Source of the DNA: JBNLAN01 sp050302175
GTDB taxonomy: Bacteria; Pseudomonadota; Zetaproteobacteria; Mariprofundales; Mariprofundaceae
Length of the DNA stretch: 53,375 nucleotides
Direction of reading: 5' to 3'
Assembly (NCBI GenBank): GCA_050302175.1
Contig: JBNLAN010000037.1
Span: forward strand, 1 to 53,375
This document shows positions 16,599 through 24,536 of this stretch, in pieces. The notes beneath the pieces are model-generated. The model was not told the DNA's origin. It made no database searches and saw only the letters and a list, made by a program, of their open reading frames with translations. Made by a program: the position numbers and the translations under genes. The first letter of the stretch is position 1; each line of letters opens with the position of its first letter.

Positions 16599-18203
16599 AT
16601 GCGCAGTGCATTGCTTGCAATTATCACACTCATTTCTCTTTATGGCACAGCATCAGCTGTCGAGATGTCGGGCAACAAGCGTTTGGGGCTGCTGCTTGGC
16701 GAATCGATTCAGGACATCAACTTTCAGGACTTCGATAAAGCTGAAACAAAACTGAAAACAGTGCTCGAAGCCGAACCCAATAATCGTTATGCCAAATTCT
16801 ATATGGGCAGCCTGCTGTATCAAACTAGCCGCCCGGCAAAAGCCATCCCGTATCTGGAAGATGTGCTCAGCTCCGACCTTCGCTTCGAAGGTGACTCCGC
16901 ACTGCTTGCCGCCTGCTACCTTGCTGCCGACATGCCTGAAAAAGCACTACCGATTTATGAGGCATTGCTGGCCGAGGATCCATCCAACGAAGCGAATGCA
17001 TTCCAATATGCGACCGCCCTGGAGAAAACCGGAGAGTCCGAACGTGCCAAAGCGTACTACCAATCCATCATCGAAGCGCAAGGGCAATATGCCGATGCGG
17101 CCCGCTTTCAGCTCGGCATCATAAAAATGCAACTAGGCGCCTATCGCAGCGCATCAGATCAGTTCCGCCAGATTGATCCCAAATCCGCCTATGGCCCTAC
17201 TGCCAAATCATATCTTGATGCACTCGCTCCAACGCTCAAGCCCGTCAGCCTGTTCGTATCGTATGAATATTTTTACAACACCAATCCAGGTTCAGCGACA
17301 TCGACTTTCGCAAAAGGTGCCGTAATTCAGACTCCACCCAAGGCAAGCCGCGGCCAAACTGTCAGTGCATCTCTCTTCACTGGCGCATGGGAAATCAGTG
17401 ATCGTATTCAGTCTCGGTTCTCATATACCTATTACGGAACCTTTCATACTGATTCAAGTGCAAAGAGTAACGACTTCGTCGGCCATTTCGTCACCCCGTC
17501 AGCCTCCTTAGCCATCACGCCGGAATGGAAGCTGGAAGGAAAAATCGAATACCAGTTGTTTGATCTGGGCAAGCATCGTCTGAGCATGAACTACGGCGGC
17601 ACCCTCTCTCTTAACTATGCGCGAACGGATGGCCGGCGCTCAGCCTATGCCAGCCTCAATTACATGCGCAAACGCTATACAAATAATTTTGGCGATCCCG
17701 GCATACAGGTGGATATGACCTATCTGGATGCCAATTCGCCGACCCTTGGGCTTGGGGGGAGCATAACCTATTCGAGCCTGAATGCTGTGCTTGGTGCCGA
17801 CTACAAGCTTTTGTTCGAGCGCACACTGGAAAATACCAACCCTCTGCTCAACGAGAAGTCCCGCGACAGTGCTTACAGGGAGCACTCTATCACGCTGAAC
17901 CATCACCTCCCTTTTGGCGGTTTCGTCAGCATGCTGGACAAACTGAGTATGGATATCTCGCTTGGCTATTCATACAGGGGCTATCGTTATCAGCAGTCGG
18001 GCACATCGCTGCCAAGTATAAAACCCGGCAATTTCCTTACTGCCGTCACCAGAAAAGCTAGTGGGAAGTTCCAGTATCTGCTGTGGCCGAAATATAGCCT
18101 CAACCTTGCCGCGGGCGCCGACTGGGCTCGGGCCAAATCCTCATCCACGGAACTCAGCTACCAGCAGGCCCGCTATTTCGGGCAACTATCAGCAAGCTTC
18201 TGA
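16599..18203 (+). CDS. TPR-repeat/outer-membrane beta-barrel protein
   Basis: The protein has 534 residues. A signal peptide (about 1-21, TASA before Val) is followed by four or five TPR-like repeats (about 35-205), such as KLKTVLEAEPNNRYAKFYMG and ALPIYEALLAEDPSNEANAF. A long alternating polar/aromatic beta region (about 215-534) ends in Phe, the outer-membrane insertion signal. The TPR-plus-barrel layout is shared with surface lipoprotein assembly modulators (Slam/DUF560) and some exopolysaccharide exporters; I cannot tell which. GGAGGGGG about 9 bases before the ATG at 16599 fixes the start. It converges on the surface-protein locus, so a joint role in surface display is plausible but unproven. 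Confidence 0.82.
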   Translation: MRSALLAIITLISLYGTASAVEMSGNKRLGLLLGESIQDINFQDFDKAETKLKTVLEAEPNNRYAKFYMGSLLYQTSRPAKAIPYLEDVLSSDLRFEGDSALLAACYLAADMPEKALPIYEALLAEDPSNEANAFQYATALEKTGESERAKAYYQSIIEAQGQYADAARFQLGIIKMQLGAYRSASDQFRQIDPKSAYGPTAKSYLDALAPTLKPVSLFVSYEYFYNTNPGSATSTFAKGAVIQTPPKASRGQTVSASLFTGAWEISDRIQSRFSYTYYGTFHTDSSAKSNDFVGHFVTPSASLAITPEWKLEGKIEYQLFDLGKHRLSMNYGGTLSLNYARTDGRRSAYASLNYMRKRYTNNFGDPGIQVDMTYLDANSPTLGLGGSITYSSLNAVLGADYKLLFERTLENTNPLLNEKSRDSAYREHSITLNHHLPFGGFVSMLDKLSMDISLGYSYRGYRYQQSGTSLPSIKPGNFLTAVTRKASGKFQYLLWPKYSLNLAAGADWARAKSSSTELSYQQARYFGQLSASF

Positions 18204-18235
18204 CCGGCAAGCTCTGGCAAACTCGAGACATTTAC

Positions 18236-18267
18236 ATGGCGGTATGGCTGTATGGCTGTATGGCTGT
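18236..18267. repeat. Four tandem copies of an 8-bp unit
   Basis: ATGGCGGT is followed by three perfect ATGGCTGT units. The array starts 33 bases after the stop of the barrel gene. A repeat of 8 bp is not a multiple of three, so copy-number change would shift a frame, but no gene was found that spans it. Confidence 0.9.
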
Positions 18268-18435
18268 GGACAGGAAGGAGCTATTCGCTCCAATTGAACT
18301 GAGTAACATCTTAATACATGGCAGAGTAGCAGTTATGATCCAACCACAACCCTGGTCCCCATACCAAACAACTCGCTTCGAATCAGACTGACAATCGATA
18401 GCAATCCATCACTATCAATAAGCGTTGTCAGATCA

Positions 18436-18467
18436 AACGAAAACGAGGCGGACATATTGCCGCCTCG
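18436..18467 (-). terminator. Rho-independent terminator of the propeller/HYR gene
   Basis: On the minus strand CGAGGCGG and CCGCCTCG pair around an 8-base loop (CAATATGT). They are followed by TTTTCGTTT. It lies 20 bases after the stop of the 1069-residue gene. It may also stop transcripts arriving from the plus-strand barrel gene, though the T-run is weak in that direction. The surrounding 18204-18487 gap holds only this and the 8-bp repeat. Confidence 0.8.
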
Positions 18468-18487
18468 CTTCTCCCTTCATAACCAGA

Positions 18488-21400
18488 TCAGACCTTTCGT
18501 CGCCTTGCCCCGCATATTGCAAGCAGCATCAGCGCCATACTCAGTATCGGAAGCGCGCCGGATGGGCCGGAAGGAGTACCGGTCACGCACTTGGATGCTC
18601 CAACTGTGCCGCCGGTTCCTGAAGTCACCGTAACCAGCGCTGAATTATAGCTCTGGTTCCCAGCAGCATCGGTTGCGTAAAAATTGACTCGAGTCACTCC
18701 GATCGGAAATACGGCAGGTGCATCGTTCACAATCGTCAGACTTGCTGTCACATTATCAGTTGCGCTCGCCCCACTCAGAAATGCGCTAACGAGCGGGTTG
18801 CTGGCATCCGTACCTAGCGCACTGGTAGCCTGCACGGAGATGTCCGCAGGTACGGTGATCTGAGGAGCCGAGATATCGAGCACGTAGACCGTACCTTGTA
18901 TGGTTGCCACATTTCCGTAGGTATCCTGCGCCGAGAATGTCACTATCGTATAAGGATCGTAATTCCCGTATACATCCAACGCTGCAATAGGGAACAAATT
19001 GCCGGTCGCAGCGATCTGCGCTGCCGCATTATGGCTTAATACCGGAGCAGCATTCCCGACCGAAGCATCATACTCGTCATACAATACGATCGGTGGATTA
19101 GAGCCAGTCGACCTCAGCCACTCCTGCACATACGGATCAGTAATGGGAACACCGTATGGGTCTGTCGCATTCAACGTTAGTGTTGGTGCGGTGTGATAAA
19201 GCACCGGCGCCTGCGCGTCCCATATATTCACATTGGCGGTAGCCGTACCCGTATTACCATCGACATCAGTGGCGCTGAAAGTAACCGTTGTCGTGCCAAT
19301 CGGATAAGTCGACTGTACGCCGGTTGCCGTTGCGGGAAGCGCTCCATCCACATTATCGGTCGCCGTCGCTCCGCTAAGGAACGCGGCTACATATGGATCC
19401 GAGTTCGGCGTTCCGGATACGCTGGTTGATGCCGCATAGATATCTACCGGAGCTGTTACCACAGGGGCCGTCAAATCGACCGTTGTAATCGTCTGGGTAG
19501 TTTGAGTTGGTCCATTAGCGGCCCGGTCCGATACGCTGAAAGTAACTGTAATCGGCAAATGATTGGATGGAGTAATCGTTGGCACAGTCGACTGGACATT
19601 GAAAATGACATAGTCACGATCATCTATCGCATAAAATTGTTTCAACCAGGCTTGAATTCTCGGATCCGAAGCGGTAATTGGTGTGTTATCAACCGCTTCG
19701 ATCGTCAAGTTACCAGGCCCAACTATTTGCGATGGCGCTACAGAATCGGTCAACTTTGCCGCAATCGTTGCGCCACTACCAACTGTAATAGCATGCCCTG
19801 TTGTCGTTTCAGCCACCCCATAAAGGGTAGCACTCGTCGGCAGATGGACCTGCGACCAACCGCAACACGTATAACTATCATACACCATCCCTTCTGTACC
19901 CACTGCAATAAGCTTTGTTTGCCCTCCAACGCCATAAAAAGCGGAACTAGGGCGCTGTGCGCCGAGGTTAGCGGTAATATCGATCCACGTCGTTCCATTT
20001 GAACTATAAGCCATAAGCCCCTTTGAGCCATCGGTTCCAACAATAATAAATACATTATATGGGGCTGGATACCAGTGAGCCCCATACCAAGTCGCAGTGG
20101 ATACCGGCGAGGCAACCGCATTCCATGTTACCCCCTGAGTCGCCCCCGCCGGACTGTGTTCGATGATATTACCCGAACCAACCGCCACAAATCCAAGGGT
20201 ATCACTTCCTGCAACAGCATATTTTGTATAACCTGAATAGGGATCTGCCTGCGAAGTCCACGTAACACCATCAGGGCTTGTATAGATTACGCCTGAACCA
20301 ACTGCTGCAATGGTCTCGCCTCCAGCATTCGAATAGATATCAGCCACACCAAAAAAAGCAGCCGTTGTCCCGGAGGTGCGATTCGTCCAACTTACACCAC
20401 CATTTGCACTCGTGTTGATCAATCCGGAGTATCCCACGGCAACAAACATGTTCAGATTAGGGACCCAATCTACACTGCGAAAGAATTCACCAGGATCTGT
20501 CCCTTTCTGAGTCCAACTCACGCCATTATCCGTGCTCAAATCAAGTGTCCCCTGGCTACCTACCGCAACAGAATTGGTGCCATTGTATGCGACATCATAG
20601 TAGTAAGGCGCCGAAGGCTCGGCATAATCCCATGGGAACCACAGCAATCCATTGTAGCTGACCAGCACAGCTCCGCCATCGCCAACTGCGAGCATTTCTG
20701 TGCCATCCCAGACCACATCCCTTAAATTGTCAGCGACCCCCAGACCATAGGTCCAGTTCACCCCGCCATCCGTGCTCGATACCGCAACGCCACTGCCGAC
20801 TGCAGTAAGCATTCCACCGCCGGAGACAACTGAATTCAGAACAACTGGTGACGCTAACGAATAATTATCGGTCCACGTACCCAATCCATCGGTATCGGCT
20901 ATAATGGTGCCATTCGCACCTACGGCAATAAACCGGCTGCCATCCCATGTTACACCATACAGTGTTTGCGCTACCGGAGACGTCTGTGCTGTCCAGGTCG
21001 CTCCACTATCCGTACTCGTATAGATGTCAGCAACCCCCGAAGCACCGCCAACGGCTACGAGTGTTGTGCCCGCAGCATTGCTTGCCACTCCATAAAAACC
21101 TCGTGGCGTTGAATAAGTCGGACCCGTCACCGGGGTAGTCCATGCCGTGCCATCCACACTGGTTGCAATCACGGGATTTGCCGTATATGTGATTGAAAAG
21201 AAAGGGAAAAACGTCCACGTGTATCTTAACGTGTATCCAACAGACACATATGTCGTACCCGTCCAGATCACATCCCTGATGTAATGAGGATCGGAATTCA
21301 GCGCAATCGAGCCACCAGTAGACGCCCATGCATATCCATTTGTGCTTGTTAGGGCATATGCATAATTATCCTGATAATTACCGCTGGTCATCGCCAGAAA

Positions 21401-21697
21401 ATTGCTATTTCCATAAGTATTGGCGTAAATATAGGCAGTGCCGTAAGGATCATTTGCAGCCATAATACCGTTTGAGGCCGGCCGGATACTCAAAGTAGTG
21501 CCCGTCGCCCCTACTGCCGAACAGTCGTAAGTAGCACAGTCCACCGAATATAGTGTACTCCCTTGCGGGATAGGTTGGATGGGGTACCACAGTGCCGCAT
21601 TGGCTGAAACAGGCGTCAAAAGACTAACGCCTAGTAAAATAACCAGACAAAAAAACAGCACCCACGGAAAAAGCGGGCCTCCCCTCAATTCACTCAT
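18488..21697 (-). CDS. Large surface protein: beta-propeller repeats, HYR-like domains, C-terminal sorting tail
   Basis: The protein has 1069 residues. A signal peptide (about 12-35) leads into about twelve repeats (150-645) with cores like GVTWDGSRFIAVGANGTI and S/T-D-G-x-x-W-T. This is the pattern of Ycf48/BNR-type beta-propellers. Four HYR/Ig-like modules follow (about 652-742, 743-826, 828-941, 943-1026), with DxxAP(x)ITVP openings and YPIGTTTVTFSATD-type endings. The tail (1030-1069) is Gly/Ser-rich with Cys1037, a hydrophobic helix and RRRK, as in GlyGly-CTERM/rhombosortase-type sorting signals. It is probably anchored or released at the cell surface and may act in adhesion. Bases GAGGAG precede the ATG. 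It follows the FecR-domain gene by 67 bases. Confidence 0.85.
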   Translation of the reverse strand: MSELRGGPLFPWVLFFCLVILLGVSLLTPVSANAALWYPIQPIPQGSTLYSVDCATYDCSAVGATGTTLSIRPASNGIMAANDPYGTAYIYANTYGNSNFLAMTSGNYQDNYAYALTSTNGYAWASTGGSIALNSDPHYIRDVIWTGTTYVSVGYTLRYTWTFFPFFSITYTANPVIATSVDGTAWTTPVTGPTYSTPRGFYGVASNAAGTTLVAVGGASGVADIYTSTDSGATWTAQTSPVAQTLYGVTWDGSRFIAVGANGTIIADTDGLGTWTDNYSLASPVVLNSVVSGGGMLTAVGSGVAVSSTDGGVNWTYGLGVADNLRDVVWDGTEMLAVGDGGAVLVSYNGLLWFPWDYAEPSAPYYYDVAYNGTNSVAVGSQGTLDLSTDNGVSWTQKGTDPGEFFRSVDWVPNLNMFVAVGYSGLINTSANGGVSWTNRTSGTTAAFFGVADIYSNAGGETIAAVGSGVIYTSPDGVTWTSQADPYSGYTKYAVAGSDTLGFVAVGSGNIIEHSPAGATQGVTWNAVASPVSTATWYGAHWYPAPYNVFIIVGTDGSKGLMAYSSNGTTWIDITANLGAQRPSSAFYGVGGQTKLIAVGTEGMVYDSYTCCGWSQVHLPTSATLYGVAETTTGHAITVGSGATIAAKLTDSVAPSQIVGPGNLTIEAVDNTPITASDPRIQAWLKQFYAIDDRDYVIFNVQSTVPTITPSNHLPITVTFSVSDRAANGPTQTTQTITTVDLTAPVVTAPVDIYAASTSVSGTPNSDPYVAAFLSGATATDNVDGALPATATGVQSTYPIGTTTVTFSATDVDGNTGTATANVNIWDAQAPVLYHTAPTLTLNATDPYGVPITDPYVQEWLRSTGSNPPIVLYDEYDASVGNAAPVLSHNAAAQIAATGNLFPIAALDVYGNYDPYTIVTFSAQDTYGNVATIQGTVYVLDISAPQITVPADISVQATSALGTDASNPLVSAFLSGASATDNVTASLTIVNDAPAVFPIGVTRVNFYATDAAGNQSYNSALVTVTSGTGGTVGASKCVTGTPSGPSGALPILSMALMLLAICGARRRKV

Positions 21698-21764
21698 CTC
21701 CCTCTCCTCAATAACTTGTCATTTAATCACTGTACGAAATCAATCTTTAGAATCCTCGCTCAGA

Positions 21765-23249
21765 CTAGCGCAGCACCGGAGTTGAAATCTTTGGCGCAAC
21801 CGGCGCAATAGGCACCACAGGCGCTTTCACGATCGGCGCCACCCTCACCGGCGCAGGAGCAGCAGTAATCGGAACAACCGGTTTCGCCGGCAAGGCTGCC
21901 ACTGGCGTCGGTGTCGACAACCGTGTCGTTGGCGCAATTTTGGTCGGCACTGGTGTCGGCGCTGGTACTGGCGCGATTTTGGTCGGCACCGGTGTCGGCG
22001 TTGGTACTGGCGCGACTTTCGTTGGCGCCGGCAGTCGCGTCATTGGCACGACTTTCGTTGGCGCTGGCGCCGGTGTTGGCACGACTTTAGTCGGTGCTGG
22101 CGATCGCATTGGCTCGATTTTAGTCGGCGCTGGCGTCGGTGTCGGCGTAACTTTCGTTGGCGCTGGCAATCGATTCATGGGTTCGATTTTGGTTGGCGCT
22201 GGCGTCGGAGCAACTTTCGCTGGCGTCGGTCGTGTCATCGGCTCGATTTTAGTCGGTGCAGGCTTGAGCTGCGCAGGCTCCCGGAGAGGTTCCATCTTGG
22301 ATGGCTCCGGCTTAACAGGAGTTGGCTTCCGCAGTGTCGGCTTGGCAGACCCTTTCTCATCGGGCTTTTTCAAATCGCTCTGTTCAATCGGCTCAACCTT
22401 ACGAAGCTTCGGATTCTCACCCTTTAAATCACTCCGTTCAATCGGACCAACTTTGCGAGGCATGGGCTTCTCGCTCTTCATATCTTTACGATCTGCCGGG
22501 CCAACCTTGCGTCCACGCTCACCTGGCTCGACGCCTTCGCGTGGCTTGCCCGGTGTTTTCCGGTCAAGCTTGCCGTCTGCCAAAGGCTGGATTTCCAATT
22601 TGCGAATATCGGACTTGAGTATCTTGCGCGCCTGAATCACACCATTCAGTTTGAAATCGGCAAGCTGGCCCGGCTTGATCAATTGTCGCCGGCCCTTATA
22701 GCTCTTGCCCATCACCGAACCTTCAAACAGCATGAGTTGTGTGGGTTTTGGCGGAAGTTTGATGTTCGGTCGATACTGCAGCACCTGCTTTACAGGGAGC
22801 TTGTCGGGACGGGGAACCACCACGGAGAACTCGGTACCACGCACACCAATCACAGCCGTTGTGGTGTTCACCGAGAATGTAGAGCTCTTCGAACGAAGCT
22901 TACTCACCAGAAACCGGGTTTTACCCCAAAGCATATCGAACAGTCCGCTAACCAGATTGCCGTTTTCGACCTTATAATCTTTGATCTCGATTCGGCTACG
23001 GCTCCCGACAAATACCCGACTGCCATCTTCCATATCCAGCCTGACACGCCCGGCTTCACCTGTAACAATCACTTCGCCTGGAGAAACTGTATCGCCGACA
23101 GCCAGCGTCCGGTTTTTCCCTTCGCTCACAGCCCACGATTCACCCGCCTGGTAGGTGACACGGCCCGCAACCGTATCTGCAATAGCCTCATCGGCAATTA
23201 AAAATAGCCCTAGTAATAGAAAAACTGGGAAAAAAATCTGCTTCCGCAT
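21765..23249 (-). CDS. FecR-domain secreted protein with long Pro/Lys repeat tail
   Basis: The protein has 494 residues. A signal peptide (1-24, AIA before Asp) is followed by a FecR domain (about 25-145) with GDTVSPGEVIVTG, MEDGSRVFVG and the hallmark TTTAVIGVRGTEFSV. Residues 150-230 are a conserved-looking linker. From 230 on the chain is intrinsically disordered. Three copies of an about 18-residue RKVGPxxRxDxK unit come first, then about nine copies of a PAPTKIEPM/PAPTKVAP-like unit. FecR domains outside iron signalling occur in surface and periplasmic proteins. The extended positively charged Pro tail could cross or bind peptidoglycan or anionic polymer; that is inference. It precedes the propeller/HYR gene. 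Confidence 0.88.
   Translation of the reverse strand: MRKQIFFPVFLLLGLFLIADEAIADTVAGRVTYQAGESWAVSEGKNRTLAVGDTVSPGEVIVTGEAGRVRLDMEDGSRVFVGSRSRIEIKDYKVENGNLVSGLFDMLWGKTRFLVSKLRSKSSTFSVNTTTAVIGVRGTEFSVVVPRPDKLPVKQVLQYRPNIKLPPKPTQLMLFEGSVMGKSYKGRRQLIKPGQLADFKLNGVIQARKILKSDIRKLEIQPLADGKLDRKTPGKPREGVEPGERGRKVGPADRKDMKSEKPMPRKVGPIERSDLKGENPKLRKVEPIEQSDLKKPDEKGSAKPTLRKPTPVKPEPSKMEPLREPAQLKPAPTKIEPMTRPTPAKVAPTPAPTKIEPMNRLPAPTKVTPTPTPAPTKIEPMRSPAPTKVVPTPAPAPTKVVPMTRLPAPTKVAPVPTPTPVPTKIAPVPAPTPVPTKIAPTTRLSTPTPVAALPAKPVVPITAAPAPVRVAPIVKAPVVPIAPVAPKISTPVLR
21915..22259. repeat. Degenerate tandem repeat encoding Pro-Ala-Pro-Thr-Lys units
   Basis: This DNA encodes residues 331-445 of the FecR-domain protein. 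The units vary in length (8-13 residues) around a PAPTK(I/V) core followed by EPM, APT or VPM. The spacing differs but stays in frame. Such tracts change length easily by recombination. The same DNA gives a long Gly/Val open frame on the opposite strand, which is an artefact of the repeat. Confidence 0.85.
22320..22511. repeat. Second repeat block in the FecR-domain gene (about 18-residue units)
   Basis: It encodes residues 247-310 with three related units: RKVGPADRKDMK, RKVGPIERSDLK and RKVEPIEQSDLK. Each is followed by a Pro/Lys spacer. A shortened fourth unit (LRKPTPVK) merges into the Pro-Thr-Lys block. Confidence 0.8.
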
Positions 23250-23342
23250 GGCACTACCCCCTGTGTAGTTGCGCCCCCCACGCTGATGTTACTAATAGTC
23301 CAAAAACCTACTCTGTTAGACACATCGACGCAATCCACCCGG

Positions 23343-23846
23343 TTATTTGCTCTTATGTCCAAAATATCCTGCCAGGGAGACCATTAAAATGGCCCCGCCC
23401 ATATAGAGTATGTTTCGCGGATCATCGAATGTGACATGCAGGACATTTTTGAAGAAAGCGACGATCAGGATCATCAATATAACTTTACCTAGACGATCTT
23501 TCAGGTCGTCCAGGCTGGTGATCTGAAGAATCTTGCCTGCCGTTTCGTCCTCTCGCGCAAAATGAATTTTGTCGATATGGAGCTCATAAACACCCAGGGC
23601 GAAAATAAGCAACACCATTGCCAACAGAAAATAATCAACCGCCATGATGACATGACTGACAACGGTCGTATGAAAATCAGGGTCATCGTGCCCCATGAAG
23701 TAGACTAGAAAAAAATCCTTGGTGAGCACGGCCATATCCAGCGCCGACATAATGAACAGCATCGCCATCCCGACAATGGATGACCAGACGGCAAGCAGCG
23801 TCAGATACCTTGTATTCCACAGAACTTTTTCAAAAAACAGTTTCAT
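23343..23846 (-). CDS. UPF0114 (YqhA) family inner-membrane protein
   Basis: The protein has 167 residues with four membrane helices (about 15-35, 60-85, 115-135, 145-162). The segments SHVIMAVDYFLLAMVLLIFALGVYEL and LKDRLGKVILMILIVAFFKN match the UPF0114 pattern. The family has no established function. The ATG at 23846 gives the usual length. It lies 73 bases after the start of the upstream YciO-type gene and 93 bases before the FecR gene, so it may form its own unit. Confidence 0.85.
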   Translation of the reverse strand: MKLFFEKVLWNTRYLTLLAVWSSIVGMAMLFIMSALDMAVLTKDFFLVYFMGHDDPDFHTTVVSHVIMAVDYFLLAMVLLIFALGVYELHIDKIHFAREDETAGKILQITSLDDLKDRLGKVILMILIVAFFKNVLHVTFDDPRNILYMGGAILMVSLAGYFGHKSK

Positions 23847-23919
23847 ATGACACCACCAAAAAAGTTGGACGCTCCAAAAAGCCGGGGAAATTTATCGCAA
23901 TAGCCAAAACAGCACAATT

Positions 23920-24534
23920 CTATTCAAAAGGCCAGACCCCGGCCCCTTCGCGCAACAGAATCGGAGCCTCATGACACAGGTCGACCACGGTTGTAGGCAA
24001 AATCCCGCCCCACCCGGCATCAAGCACTACCGCGCTCAAACCCTTCACTTGCCCGATAAAAAGATCGGGGTCGCTTGCCGGATACTCTTCACCCGGAAGC
24101 TGCATGGTCGTCGCCAGCAACGGCTGCCCCAGCTCTTCAAGCAGACGATGGCATATCAGATTATCCGATATCCTGATGCCGACATCCTTACGCTTGCCAA
24201 ACACCCGGCGCGGAAGCAACGAATTCGCAGGGAGAATGAAAGTATACGGGCCTGGTAAGCAGCGCCTGACAATTCGGTGCGCCTGATTATCCATGCGCAC
24301 ATAACCGGAAGCCTGCGAAATATCGGCGCACATCAAGGACCACAAATGCGATTCATCGAGACGACGCAATCGCTGAATACTCTCCTGTGCCGCTTTCGCC
24401 TCCGGCAGGCACATCAGCACATAGGTTGTCTCCGTCGGCACCACGGCAAAATAGCCAGCCTTCAGAAATTCGACCGCCCGCTGGATTTGCCGGGCCTGAG
24501 GACGGTCCGGATGCAAACGAAGCCTCTCAAACAT
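23920..24534 (-). CDS. YciO/Sua5/YrdC-family protein (threonylcarbamoyl-AMP synthase-like)
   Basis: The protein has 204 residues. Motifs are PTETTYVL near the start, LPGPYTFILPA, KRKDVGIRI and the late PTTVVDLC. These build the nucleotide and threonine/bicarbonate binding cleft of the YrdC fold. Family members make threonylcarbamoyl-AMP for the t6A37 tRNA modification. The YciO branch, which this resembles, has weaker activity and an unclear role. The usual SKR motif at the ATP site is partly replaced (LWSLMC), which also points to YciO rather than Sua5. It lies just after asmA. Confidence 0.85.
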   Translation of the reverse strand: MFERLRLHPDRPQARQIQRAVEFLKAGYFAVVPTETTYVLMCLPEAKAAQESIQRLRRLDESHLWSLMCADISQASGYVRMDNQAHRIVRRCLPGPYTFILPANSLLPRRVFGKRKDVGIRISDNLICHRLLEELGQPLLATTMQLPGEEYPASDPDLFIGQVKGLSAVVLDAGWGGILPTTVVDLCHEAPILLREGAGVWPFE

Positions 24535-24536
24535 GG

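Noticed and set aside
18204..18487. Small genes or RNA in the 284-bp convergent gap
   Set aside because: Apart from the 8-bp repeat and the terminator I found no reading frame with a ribosome site and no RNA structure.
21940..22635. Plus-strand open frame rich in Gly-Val-Gly-Ala repeats
   Set aside because: It is the reverse strand of the Pro-Ala-Pro-Thr-Lys repeats of the FecR-domain gene. The minus-strand gene has a signal peptide, a known domain and a ribosome site, so the plus frame is an artefact.
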